Positions 19,501 through 29,909 of a stretch of DNA of 64,000 bases are shown piece by piece. Origin of the DNA: Rugalucina vietnamica (taxonomy: Eukaryota > Mollusca > Bivalvia > Lucinida > Lucinidae); contig OZ024869.1 in assembly GCA_964017185.1 (NCBI GenBank), forward strand, positions 71,766,315-71,830,314, read 5' to 3'. The position numbers were made by a program, and so were the translations under genes. How positions within the stretch are numbered: position 1 is the stretch's first letter; every line of letters begins with the position of its first letter. The notes under the pieces were generated by a model that did not search any database, had not been told where the DNA came from, and was given only the letters and a program-made list of their open reading frames with translations.

Positions 19501-22500
19501 ACATCTACTATAATAATAGTAGTCTAGCAAGTTTCATTTGACAAAATAATGAAAAAATAGCAAACAAAATTAATCTGCTGAATGTTAGTTAAAAGACATT
19601 GTGCACATACAGTGTGTGCTTCAAAGTATGTCACAAGCTTTTAGAAGTGTCTGTCCTCAACTCAACTGATGTCAATACTTAAACTCTGATCGAGCACCCC
19701 CATCCCCCCAACCCCCAGTGGCTGAGCGGTTAAGAGCACTGTTTCTTAATCACTCGATCATCTCACCACTGTGTTTGGTGTGGGTTTGAGCCCCGCACTG
19801 GCCACATGTGAGACAAGTTCTGCTTGCGGGTGTGCCAGGTGTTTTTTCTCGGGGGTTCTCCCGTTTTCGCCCACCTACTGATTGGACCATCTCATAATTA
19901 TGAGCTGCAATAATCTGGAAAGGGATAAAAAATTTAATTAAAAAAAAACAAACAAAAAAACTCTGATCGGGGAAAAAAACAAAAACAAGAAAAACTCTGA
20001 TCGTGAGTCAATGTTTGTCCTTTGTTTTTGGATTCTTACATGTAATGTACCAGTCATTTGTAACCACTGCCCCTCACATACAGGGAAGGGTGGGGATTGT
20101 GAATTTTCAGCTTCAGTGCCCTGCCATAAGCCCCACCAGCAGGGGATAAACTGGAGGTAAAAACTTTGCCCTGCCCTTTGCAACAGAAAATCTCCCTTGG
20201 GTAATGATCCTAATGTTTTAAAAAGCCCTGTCATTTCCCCTTAAAAAGTAATTTCACATCAATTTTAAGTAATTGCCCCTCACTTTAGCCAGCTATCCCC
20301 CACCCATCACCGCATATGGGGGCAGTGGTTACAAATGACTTGTACATAAAGCACTGTACAAATGCAAAATACTCCACAAAAAATTCTAAGGGCCACTATA
20401 TTATTTTCCATATATAGCAATGTTAAGACACCCAAATTAAACCCATATTAAATGGACATCCCAAAGGACGCAGAATATCCGTTTCTTTTGCATTATTTTA
20501 GGTATTGTCCTAAAGTAAATGACTACAAGACATTTGAAAAAGGAAACGCCATGCCAAAGCCCATAGAACAGTTTTGGCATTTTTTGAAAATAATGAAATT
20601 ATGGCATTTTTCTGAAAATCCATAGATTCACAAAAATTCAACTCGTGTTCCATTTTTCCTTAAAGGTCAGTCTAAAATGCATTGCGGTAGATGTTGTTTG
20701 TGTCAAATTTTTGCCAGTGATGGTCATGTTTGAGCTAATTTTTTTAAAAAAATGCAGTTTTTTAGCCAAATTTAAAATTTACAAAAAACATCTTTCGGGA
20801 TTTTGACATGACATTTCCGGTTTCAAATTTCTTATAATCAGTAACTACACACCGTACATACGGCTCGTCAAATTCCAACTGGTACGTCAAATTCCAGATG
20901 TTTATGTCAGCGCGTGCGTTTTGGCGGGTAAATTATTTTTGTTGTTTTTTTCTTGTTTTATTATACTTTAGCTAATGGTTTCAAAAGAAAATAATAGTCG
21001 GCAGTCTTGTGTGGACATACATGCATCAGTACATACAGGTGTCATGGTCAGCTTATCAGTGGATTGGCGAAAACATTGCACGAAAGTCTTAAAATGGCAC
21101 GTTTTCAGAAAACATCCATACTTTTTGCCAAATATTTCCATAACTAGAAATAATTGAAAGTCGCTTGCTCGAATATATATAGCTTAGTATCTATTTAAAA
21201 GCCTGATTTAAACTTTTATTCAAATTAATCACAACTATTGATAGCGCAGCTCATTCTTTTGCACCATGTGTGATTTTACATGATACGAACCATGACAGTC
21301 GTTTTATACTTGAAAGACCAGACGGAAAATAGCTTTTGATACGTCAAATAACAGACGTAAACACGACTTTGGATACGTGTCGCATCAGACGTGTTGAGTG
21401 CGATTATTTCAAATACCCATGGCACCCTGGCATTGTTTGGCCTTCTTAAGCGGTCAACTTGGAAGTATACGTTCAAAAATGGCCACCTTTAAGACACACG
21501 ACGTTGATTCACTTTATCAACATTTGCTCAAAATGTTGAAACCGTAGAATCAACATTAAGACACACATTGTTAAAATAATATTAAAATAATGTTGTTTCG
21601 GTCAACCTTTAAACATTGTTGAATCAATTCGTTTCACTGAATCAACATTGATTCTACAACATTGTTTCAAAGTTGATTGAATCAACATTGGTTCGAAATT
21701 GTTTCAACTTTGTGTGTCTGCTGTTGAGTTTCCACTCAAACACAGTATAACTTTATGAGGGTGATATAGTGGTTGGGGTTTGAAACCTGATTGTCTCAGT
21801 TCTTGATCCTTGGTTAACCTTATATTAAAGGCGCTGATAGTCAACGACCTTAACCACGGCCTGTTGTGTGGTCGTTTGATCTAGTGGGTAGTTAGTGCCC
21901 GTCATCCTCCAGAGGTTGTAAAGCATCAATTCAAACAATCAAAAACACATGTATTTGTTCCGTTGGTATAAAAATTAAATTCCATCAAAGAAGCGCATTG
22001 GCAAACAAATAAAGCACAGGTTATGCCATGGTGTTTCTAGGGCGAAGACTCAACCGAGCGAATGCGTGAAGACACCTGATGCCTAACAACGTCCCTGGAC
22101 ATTGGAGCATAAGGAAACCAACAATCAGTTTGAACCCTGGTATGCCCAGGCACAGACCGCAAAGTTCAGTTCCGGCCCATGCCATACTGAATTTATAATC
22201 AAAACAAGTAAAAGCTTTAACAAAAAGCTTGGTCTGCGCTTCACATATAATAACTAGAATGTCAAAGAATCTGACCGTACTCCCATTTTATCATGGTTCA
22301 TGTGACTGAACAGAAATAAAACGCTGCGCGGTCAAAACATTCATACCTGACAATCGACCGTCACAATACTGTCGGTTCATTCATTCCGTTGTGGCTTGGA
22401 TAGAATGTAATTGGCTGCGCGGCAGGTGTGGCGCGGTCAAAGCTTTCATACCGTCACAATACCGTTGGTTAATTTCATTCCGTTGTTTCTTAGATATAAT

Positions 22501-25500
22501 GCAATCATGCACCAGTTCCACGAATTTAACAATTTGCCCCATTTTTGGTACCTACTGCACCAGTGGTACAAATATTACCAACCAAAGGGAGGTTTGTATG
22601 GGTGTTTTGGGTGTCTACACGGTCCTTGGCGAAACGACCCGGAATCCTACTAACACGATGGTCAAGCCACTAGACTCAAACGTGCAGTTGCAGTTGTAGA
22701 GAGGTGTATGATTTGTCTTGTAATTTAATTATGTAAGTAGGTCAGTCTCAAACTTTAAAGTAGTCTACGCGCTGGCGCATAGACAATTAGGGGTATTCAT
22801 ATAAGTAAAGCTAGAAGTCACGGAGCCTAGAAGCAATGCGCTATTCGTAAATAATTCCCCATATCATGGCGCTTATACATGTACGTGTACTGAGTCGCGT
22901 AGTGTTCTATTTGAATATTTTGTCCTCTTGATACCATTTGAATATTTAAAATTGATTTGCAGTAGCCATGTATCAGTTAAGTTATGTGGAATACTATCAA
23001 ATGTTCACACTATCTGCTTTCATTTTTTTCCAAACGTCTATATAGTCAAAAGTACAAAAAAAATTATAACTGAGATCCTTTAAGAGCAGTGAACATATTA
23101 ATGAGAAAGGGGATGGGCCATACCGCGGTTTCGACTATTAAAGTCTCGTCAGTGACCCTTTAGATTTGGCAACATGGAGCCAAAGAGAATAACTGAAATT
23201 TTGCAACTTTCAACAGGATAGTCGATACAAAGACCAGAATTATCTAAATGAGACCAACTATATTAAAAATTGGTTAAAAAATGAACTTAACCAATAATAA
23301 ATTTCTAATTTCTCAGAATATCCTCGCTGATCTCAAAGGACCAAAAGGAAAATATAACCTGCACTATGGATGATGTACGGGGAGACTTTTTAGGGCCGCC
23401 ACACGGCACAACACCAGCTGCAGTAATAGCAAATAAAATTATAACTGAGATCCTTTAAGAGCAGTGAACATATTAATGAGAAAGGGGATGGGCCATACCG
23501 CGGTTTCGACTATTAAAGTCTCGTCAGTGACCCTTTAGATTTGGCAACATGGAGCCAAAGAGAATAACTGAAATTTTGCAGCTTTTTGTTCATCGACTGG
23601 CCATCTTTATGCAATTTATGGTTACTAGTAGCGCTGCAAATTAAACCATATACTGACTATTGCATAACAAAGAAGTGTTTAGTAGACCCGTATCATAAAA
23701 TGTTGATCTACCGTCTGGGTCATTCCATATCGGCCGTCTGTTATTTCACTTATCATATGACATTCGCCCGTCTGTACTTTGGCGTATTGTTTTTGTCGCC
23801 AAGCGACAGAATAAAAGGATAAATACACTGTAAAAGTTGATTATCAATGATCCTTCCGATGGAGATTGAAAAAATATAATCCTCAATAAGATTATACCAT
23901 GAAAAGTTTAGGTATTCTGTGTAAAATACAGCAAAATAACTTACCCGCCAAAACGCACGCGCTGACATAAACATCTGGAATTTGACGTACCAGTTGGAAT
24001 TTGACGAGCCGTATGTACGGTGTGAACTATCTGAGGCATTATTTAAGATAATGCAAATGAAGAAGGGAATCGGTCCATGGGGATTGGTATTAAATTTGAG
24101 TTTAACTGGGATAGCATTACACGACGATATATATGAAAAATAATACAGTGGCCCATAGAATTTTTTGAGGAGTATATTTTAATATCACTATCGGAAAGGG
24201 TCTTATACACATAAATAACTCACACCAATCTGCTCATTCACATAGTATAGTCTGTAGCTTTGCCATAATATTTTTCTTGGAAACTCTGATAAGCCCTTGA
24301 TCACACCGCTGACCCTTGGTTTACGTGACAAAACAAGTGGCTTTACGATGTGAGCCGTGCCATGTCTTCGGGGTTTCCGACCAGGTCTGACACCGGTCTG
24401 CGTAGCCACAGAAGATGGCTAGAAGCTTGAAATTTCGGATTTAAGACGAAGAGGAACTGTATTATCCGTGTAGCGAAAATAAAGGCGCTGATCAGCTGTG
24501 CAGTTACTGCACAGCTGATCTGCGCCTTTGTTTTCGTATTGGCAAAAATCTGGTTTTCTCATGACGCAGCTCATGTGGTACTTCCCAGAGGCTTTTAGGC
24601 TGTGATTAGGCTGGGTTGTATTGTATTCTACTCGTATGACAGAGCATGTCGGTAGTGGTAGCGTGTCATTATCTGAAAAGAGGTCCTGGGCTCAAACCCC
24701 ACTGCTGCCGAGCTGTGTCCTTGTGCAAGATGTAACTCTCGATAGTCCAGGCAATTACCCAAGAAGCAGTCACTCCATCCCAACATGACTGAAAATTTGT
24801 TGATAGTGGAGTTAAACCACAATACGTACAAACAAACTGTAATTACAAATTTGGCATACACAAAGAATCATATGTTCTCTAATTGATATTTGAGCTTTCG
24901 AATCAGAAAATCAACAATTTGGGTTTCCGAACAGTAGACTGGCTCCAGTCCTTAAAACATGTATTTTATTAATTAGTCTCAGTCTTATATTTGAAGCTAG
25001 TCTTATTCTGATGGCTCAGTTTTAAGGACTGGTCTAAGTAGTATTTCTACAAACCAAGATCCTGGTTGGTAATTAATCACTCCCTGCTGTCAGTCAAACC
25101 TGAACTGACCATTTTATTGAAGTGATTATTTATTTAGCTGGGATCTAATTCCACAACTGATAAGCATCATAAAACCATTTAGTGCAGTCAGTCTTCTGAG
25201 TTAATTTATACACAAAATGTAGTTTGTAGGTTTGGATTTCTTGCCAGTACATGCACAGTCTTGTTAACAGCTTGTAGTCATGGATTGTTTGCTAACAGTT
25301 CTTATTTGTACAGCCTGGTTAATGGTTCGTAATTTTGATAATTGCTGTTAATCTGCAGTCTTCTAGTGGTGATTGGCTTGCTGACATTTGCGCAGTCTGG
25401 TCAAAAGCTTGTAGTTATGGGTTACTTGTTGGTATTTGTACAGTCTGGTCAAAACATGTAGTGGTGGATTGCCTGTGGACATTTGCACAGTCTTGTCAAT

Positions 25501-26856
25501 AACAAGTATTTATGGGTTTATACTTGTCAAAATTGTGCAGTCCGGTCAATAGCTTATAGTTCTATGTTGTTTGCTTACAAATGTGCAGTCCAGTCATTAG
25601 CAAGTAGTTGTGGGTTATTTGCTAACAATTATGCAGTCTGATCAATAGCTACTATTAACAGGTTACTTTCTACCGATTGCACAGTCTGGTCTTTATGTAG
25701 TAGTTAAATAGTAATTGCTAACAATTGCACAGTCACTAAATAGTTTGTAGCTGTGGCTTTTTACTTATTGCACACTCTGGTCAACAGTTTGTATTTACGG
25801 GTTTTTTGCTTATAATTGCCTTCTAACAAGTCAATTGCGCAGACTGGTCAAAGGCTAGTAGTTATGGATTACTTCAACTTGCTAACAATTATGCAGTCTG
25901 ATCTATAAAGATAGGTTACTTTTTATGCATTGCACAATCTGTTCAACAGTTTGTAGTTACGGTTTCTTGCTTATTATTGCCCAGTCTGGTCAATTCAACA
26001 ATGATTTAGGGTCACTTGCCACCACTTGCGCAGTCTAGTCAATAGCTAGCAGTTATGGGCTACCTTTTAACAAATGTGCAGTTTGGTCAATAGTTTGAAG
26101 TTACTCCGTTGCTTATAAACGCACATACATTGCCTATAAACGCACAGACTGGTCAAAATTAAAAAGAGTTCAGTTAAGGATCTACACATTTTATTCTTAA
26201 ACCACTATGTAAATATCCCTGCTGTGTGGGGGCCATTAAGTGGTCTGTAGGGAATCAGATAAGGACCATTAAAAACAAATAAATGTCAATCAAATTTGAG
26301 ATACCTTGGATGCTGCAGTGCGAGTTAGACCAGTCTGAAACATTGGATCAGAAGAAGGTAGAATTTGTCAATAGAAAGAAATAATTACAATTACTAGAAA
26401 TGAACTTGTATCATATTAAATATGCACATTTTCAAACATAAGCATGTTTCAGATTGTAGCCAGTCTATCCGAACAGGTCTGACACAAACCAGTCTGTACA
26501 GTCACAGGAGAAGGCGAGACGCTTGAAATTTTAGGTCTAGGAAAAAGAAGGATTGTACTATCCGTGTATCGAAAACAAAGGCGCTGATCAGCTTCGCAAT
26601 TATTGCGAAGCTGATCTGCACCTTTGTTTTCGCCTAGCTATGCAAATTGTTGGTTTTCTGATGCAGGGGCTCATTTTTTCTGTAAATGATGCATCCTATG
26701 TTTGTAGATTGAGTCTGATGGTAAAGCGGCTGTGGATGGACAACTACAGATCGGTGACTACATCATCAGTATTAATGATGTCGGATGCTCCTCTAAGGTT
26801 GAGGCAGAACAACTCATCCAGTGTGCGTTCAGGACCCTCACTCTACTAGTCTGGCG
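16405..26856 (+). CDS. shroom: Shroom-family actin/ROCK scaffold gene, first two coding exons (acidic N-terminus plus PDZ domain)
   Basis: Exons 16405-16596 (64 codons, phase 0 donor) and 26708-26856 (49 codons plus 2 bases) join in frame into one PDZ domain. Its carboxylate-binding loop is PWGF, as in vertebrate Shroom proteins (APWGFTLKGG), followed by PLQISK and IESDGKAAVDGQLQIGD. The exon junction falls after ISK, at the corresponding place in the human SHROOM3 sequence (IISK/VEEGGK). Shroom proteins bind F-actin and, through the C-terminal ASD2 domain, Rho kinase, driving apical constriction; those later domains are not in this window. PDLIM-family PDZ domains also carry PWGF, but the EA...TL.LLV.R end and the CCDC158 neighbour favour Shroom. 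Confidence 0.85.
16740..16990. repeat. Degenerate fold-back-like repeat rich in GATCTG/ATCCAGAT
   Basis: Multiple short inverted words (GATCCGGATC, GATTAATC, ATCCAGAT, TCTGGATTA) lie in 250 bp just inside Shroom intron 1. The boundaries are not clear. Confidence 0.4.
17049..17210 (-). mobile_element. tRNA-derived SINE (group A), 5' truncated
   Basis: Reverse orientation. The tail and middle of the element are present (GAAAAACCACCTGACACACC, GTCTCACATGTG), but the tRNA-like head is missing. Confidence 0.7.
17313..17546 (-). mobile_element. GAGCC MITE, copy c
   Basis: Full length in reverse orientation, GAGCC...GGCTC, with core GAAGCTGATCAGCGCCTTTG. Only 49 bp separate it from copy d in the opposite orientation. 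Confidence 0.9.
17596..17829 (+). mobile_element. GAGCC MITE, copy d
   Basis: Full length, 234 bp. The ends GAGCCACCTCGTGGAAAA and TTTTCCCATGGGGCGGCTC are inverted. Head-to-head neighbour of copy c. Confidence 0.9.
18165..18290 (-). mobile_element. tRNA-like SINE fragment
   Basis: Reverse orientation: a box-A-like TAGCGTAGTGGATAACAC and box-B GAGGTTCAAACCCG are readable on the minus strand. It is a different group from A and B. Confidence 0.55.
18957..19184 (+). mobile_element. GAGCC MITE, copy e, with 24-bp flanking direct repeats
   Basis: Typical left arm and palindromic core; the right end is degraded (TAATGCAA). It is flanked exactly by a 24-bp direct repeat CTTGAGAAATAGTAATGACT+ACTT at 18933-18956 and 19185-19208. 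Confidence 0.8.
19717..19960 (+). mobile_element. tRNA-derived SINE (group A), full-length reference copy
   Basis: The head GTGGCTGAGCGGTTAAGAGC (box A) and GGGTTTGAGCCCCGCAC (box B) look like a tRNA with the Leu/Ser pattern. The conserved body TGCCAGGTGTTTTTTCTCGG follows, then CTGGAAAGGGAT and an A-rich tail. Confidence 0.85.
20046..20346. mobile_element. PIF/Harbinger-like MITE, copy 1
   Basis: TIR TGTACCAGTCATTTGTAACC and its inverse. TAA target duplication at 20043-20045 and 20347-20349. The interior is rich in short C and G tracts. Three-base TWA duplications are the hallmark of PIF/Harbinger. Confidence 0.85.
21491..21719. mobile_element. Fold-back MITE built on TTGATTC/GAATCAA
   Basis: Ends AGACACAC/GTGTGTCT. 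The interior holds about ten copies of AACATT, GAATCAAC or TTGATTC in alternating orientation. It is nested in the 3.18-kb element. Confidence 0.7.
22322..22512. repeat. Diverged tandem duplication of about 100 bp
   Basis: GCGCGGTCAAAACATTCATA... and GCGCGGTCAAAGCTTTCATA... are followed in both by GTCACAATAC, CATTCCGTTGT and AGATA/GATAGAATG. Confidence 0.7.
23061..23580. repeat. 144-bp identical direct repeats around a 229-bp spacer (TRIM-like candidate)
   Basis: 23061-23205 and 23435-23580 are identical over about 144 bases (from AAATTATAACTGAGATCC to GAAATTTTGCA). TG...CA ends can be drawn (TGAGATCC...TTTTGCA), so a terminal-repeat retrotransposon in miniature is possible. A duplication within the host element is the alternative. 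Confidence 0.6.
24352..24572 (+). mobile_element. GAGCC MITE, copy f
   Basis: GAGCCGTGCCATG...GACGCAGCTC with ATGT target duplications at 24348-24351 and 24573-24576. Core GCTGATCAGCTGTGCAG. Confidence 0.9.
24636..24850 (+). mobile_element. tRNA-derived SINE (group B)
   Basis: TGTCGGTAGTGGTAGCGTGT (box A region), GGGCTCAAACCCCACTG (box B), then CATCCCAACATGACTGAAAA and a CAAACAAAC tail. Confidence 0.75.
25235..26160. repeat. Minisatellite, about 48-bp unit built on CAGTCTGGTCAATAGCTTGT
   Basis: About 19 diverged units, each with CAGTCTGGTCAA, a GTAGTTATGGGTTACTTGCT stretch and AACAATTGCA. It lies in Shroom intron 1, about 0.5 kb before exon 2. Confidence 0.85.
26467..26672 (+). mobile_element. 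GAGCC MITE, copy g
   Basis: The left end is lost. The core GCTGATCAGCTTCGCAAT / ATTGCGAAGCTGATC and the right end GATGCAGGGGCTC are intact. It ends 36 bp before the acceptor-side start of Shroom exon 2. Confidence 0.85.
26708..26856 (+). CDS. shroom: Shroom exon 2: second half of PDZ
   Basis: Acceptor TTTGTAG, donor GTAAGT at 26857. It encodes IESDGKAAVDGQLQIGDYII, SINDVGCSSKVEAEQLIQCA and FRTLTLLVW, then CG (phase 2). The GDYIISIND stretch is the usual PDZ beta-strand/turn, and EAEQLI is the helix lining the peptide groove. A GAGCC-family MITE (26467-26672) ends only 36 bases before the exon, so the branch-point and pyrimidine region is partly repeat-derived or squeezed. Confidence 0.9.
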
Positions 26857-26994
26857 GTAAGTGTCAAAGCAAGTGAACTAAATAACACACAATGCATATT
26901 AGATAGCTAGATTGCCAACAAAAAGTTCATTACTATAGTATCAACGTATCATTGTCATGATCATTTGTACCACAAAATATTGTTAACTAGGGGA

Positions 26995-27225
26995 TGTTTG
27001 GTGGCCTAGTGGTAGAGCATTTGATCAGAGACTATATATAAAAGGTTGGGGTTCAAACCTGACTGGCCATATGATGTGATGTGTGCACCTTGCAAGTCAC
27101 ATAAACTCCGCAAAGTACTGGTTAATGCACAGTAAGCACTAAGCAGTTGCTGTCCCAACATGGCTAAAAAATTATTGAAGATGTTAAATGAAATTTCAAA
27201 CCAATACAAACAAACAACAGCATGA
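26995..27225 (+). mobile_element. tRNA-derived SINE (group B)
   Basis: GGTGGCCTAGTGGTAGAGCA (box A), GGTTCAAACCTGACTGG (box B), then GTCCCAACATGGCTAAAAA and a CAAACAAACAAC tail. Confidence 0.85.
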
Positions 27226-27721
27226 CATCAGCAAATGCCTTCGATTACTTTATCACTGCATTGCCAGTGTTGATTAAAGGGAGCTTAATCTTACTGTATC
27301 AAGAGTTCTTTTAAAAAGTGATTGTCTGTCAGTATTTCAATAATTGCAATCCAATCTGACATATTTTCCTGAGCATGCAATCTTTGCCAAATACATGTAG
27401 GTTCTGATCTAGGGACTTTTTGCTATAATTCTCCAAAACTTTTATGTATTCAGACATATCTTAGCACGTCTGACTAGCAAATAAGCACTGCTATACATGT
27501 TTGAACCCCACTGGCGATGCCGATTAAGATATTTCAAAATTACAAACCTATTCAGTTGCTTGTATCAATTCAATGTTTCAGTCACGTTCCGGGTACAGTG
27601 ACAGGTTTTACAAGGTATTTCCCAATCAAACATTGAAAACTCTGCTCTGCTTTGCCTCGTAACTATGACAGTGGGCATTGTTGAAGATGCAGTCTGTTGC
27701 GTAGCCTGACTTTCAGTGTGT

Positions 27722-27870
27722 TTTTTATTATCATTATTATTTTAAGTGATTAGTAAGTTGGGAGAAAACAGGCGGAACTTGGCTAGTCTCACATGTGCCC
27801 CATGCAGGGCCCAAACCCACACCACACACAGCCATGAGATGGTCCTATGATTAAGCATGGTAATGAAAAC
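27722..27870 (-). mobile_element. tRNA-derived SINE (group A), internally deleted
   Basis: Reverse orientation: GTCTCACATGTGCCCCATGC, GGGCCCAAACCCACACC and CATGAGATGGTCCTATGATT match the group A head and middle. Confidence 0.6.
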
Positions 27871-27925
27871 AGAAGTCATGAGATGCCCACTTCCAGTGTA
27901 ACCTAACAGTAACAGAAGACTTGAT

Positions 27926-28050
27926 AATTGTTTGTTTGTTTGTTTGAATCAATGCTTAACGTCTCAGTCAACAGCAGTGGTCATGTTGGGATGTTGATTC
28001 CACTTTATGGGACTTTCCCAAAATTAGGATGTCATGACATCAAAAAGTTC
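27926..28050 (-). mobile_element. SINE group B, 3' fragment
   Basis: GTTTGTTTGTTTGAATCAAT, then CAGTCAACAGCAGTGGTCAT: the reverse complement of the group B tail. Confidence 0.65.
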
Positions 28051-28199
28051 TAGTTAACTTTCATGGTTAAGTGATTTTGCCTCATTGCATCAATGCAAAA
28101 ATATGTATGAGCATAATGCTTTGGGTTACAGGTCGGGTTTGGCCTTATGTTTGACAAAGATCAGAAGCAGTCGAGCGCGCTGTCCTGCGACAGCTCTTA
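28051..28199 (-). mobile_element. Helentron-like element, family iii, one-end fragment
   Basis: Matches the right end of 50867-53020, including GTATGAGCATAATGCTTTGG, CAGTCGAGC (28168-28176) and the terminal hairpin GCTGTCCTGCGACAGC + TCTTA. Confidence 0.8.
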
Positions 28200-28897
28200 T
28201 TGTAAATTTTTGTTAGTTTTTCATAAAAACTTATGATGTGGGTACTAATAAGAATTGCTTTGTAGAAATTTCTAAATTATCATAAAATAATATTTGCCTC
28301 ATTTGACTTCTGCAGTACATGGGTTAACTCCCCTTACTGCATTTGTAGGTCAGAGGTTTGTTTGACAATTTTTCTCCATATCAGTTTTTATATCAATTTT
28401 AAAGTATTTTGGTTCAATTTTGATTGATTTTTGTGATATGATACTCTGATTATAGTTATTTTAGAGTTATTTTTCCCCAGGTGTGCAAATGTATAATGAC
28501 CAATAAATATTTTTCTAATTGGCCCAATTAATGATTCATAAGGAGCTCTATTTGAATATGCCATGTCATGGGGAAAGTTTTTGTTTTTCATATGTGCTGC
28601 AACTGTGTAGGTGAGGTAGACATTCAATGTCAGAAAATGATTCCGAGGCATGACTGATGAAGTCTTGCAGTTGGTCAAGTGAACAACACACTGTACAGGA
28701 CGAGGTACAAATTTTTGCACCCTGGTTTTAGATTTAGGCAATGAAGGTTTAGGCTGGATACCTCCCCATGTTGTGGGGTAGTGTTTGATTTTGTGCCTTA
28801 CATCCCAAATTAAACAACAGCTACTGTCACCTGGAGATTGGTTAAAGTCTCATTTGAAAGACTGAAGAAGCCTGGAATGTAAACCCGAACCTCTGGG

Positions 28898-29128
28898 GCC
28901 AGTTGTTCAAAATTAACGATGTCCTTAGTTGGCGATTTTTCAAAATTTCGAAACATGAATATTACAAATACACTGTTATTTTTTGTTGATAAAATGTGAG
29001 AGTCCTTTGCAGTGCAGTGCAAAGGATTCTCACATTTTATCAACAAAAAATAACAGCGAATTTGCTTATGTAGTTGGCATTTACTTAACAAGTTGAGGTC
29101 TTAACGATGACGTTAAGCTAACAGAGTT
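28898..29128. mobile_element. MITE with GGGGCCAGTTGTTCAAAA end and 84-bp palindrome
   Basis: The core 28973-29056 is an almost perfect palindrome (CTGTTATTTTTTGTTGATAA onward; one mismatch per arm). The end CGATGACGTTAAGCTAACA matches the start of the window. Confidence 0.75.
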
Positions 29129-29289
29129 TCCTGGCTTACAAGGTGAGTGGCTTAACATCTATGCCACAGAGACTTCTGAGATAGAAAGTACAAGGCAAGA
29201 AGAAGAAGAAGTGCAGTAATAGAGAAGGATGCTTATCAGCCATCATACGAGGCACCTTATGAAGAAACAAGCATTTTGCCTGACGCTTA

Positions 29290-29592
29290 TGCACCAGTCA
29301 TTTATAACCACTGCTCCCCCATCTACCGGGAAGGGCGGGGATTACGACTTTTCAGCTTTCAGTGGCCTGCTTATAATGAGCCCCACCCCCAGGGGGTAAA
29401 CTGGAGGTTAAATCTTTGCTCTTTGCCCAACCTTTCGCAATAGAAAATCTCCCTGATGTAAGGACTCCGTCATTTCCCCTGCACTGAGAGGACACTCGAA
29501 AAGTAATTGCCCTGCACTTTAGCCGGGCTATCCCCCACCCTTCCCCCGTAGGGGAGGGGGGGGGGGCGCAGTGGTTACAAATGACTGGTGCA
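29290..29592. mobile_element. PIF/Harbinger-like MITE, copy 2
   Basis: TIR TGCACCAGTCATTTATAACC / GGTTACAAATGACTGGTGCA with TTA on both sides (29287-29289, 29593-29595). It contains a G9 run. Confidence 0.88.
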
Positions 29593-29856
29593 TTACAGAC
29601 TGGCTAATAAAGGACATTTTGGGGCTAGTAGTCGATGATTTTATGTAGTTTAATCTGGCGGAAATTTAATGAGATTAAGAACACTTTACCTTGTGATGTT
29701 TATGTTTGGATCAAGTCAACAATGAATGATTTCAGAGTAATCCTTTAAGCCTAACGGGATTATGTGTCTAATTCATAGCAAAAATAACTCTATATGGAGT
29801 TGTTTCTATGCTGACAATCTTCCATATGGTCCTCTTGGACCTGATATTGGAACTAT

Positions 29857-29908
29857 AAATTAACCTTTCTGGCGCTGCTGGTCACACAATCCAGCAGCGC
29901 CAGAAAGC
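29857..29908. repeat. Palindrome CTTTCTGGCGCTGCTGG / CCAGCAGCGCCAGAAAG
   Basis: Perfect 17-bp arms separated by a short spacer (TCACACAAT), within low-information intronic DNA. Confidence 0.8.
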
Positions 29909-29909
29909 A

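Larger units (their letters stand above)
20848..24024. mobile_element. 3.18-kb CACACC-TIR element with 5-bp target duplication
   Basis: Nearly perfect about 90-bp inverted ends (CACACCGTACATACGGCTCG ... TTGGCGGGTAA), each with two copies of CGTCAAATTCCA. AACTA flanks both sides (20843-20847, 24025-24029). The interior holds a fold-back MITE, a tandem duplication and a 144-bp direct-repeat pair, and no recognisable transposase. A superfamily cannot be assigned by eye. Confidence 0.88.

Noticed and set aside
19724-19800. Functional tRNA gene
   Set aside because: Box A and box B words are present, but the cloverleaf arms do not pair and the sequence continues into a SINE body. It is a tRNA-derived SINE head.
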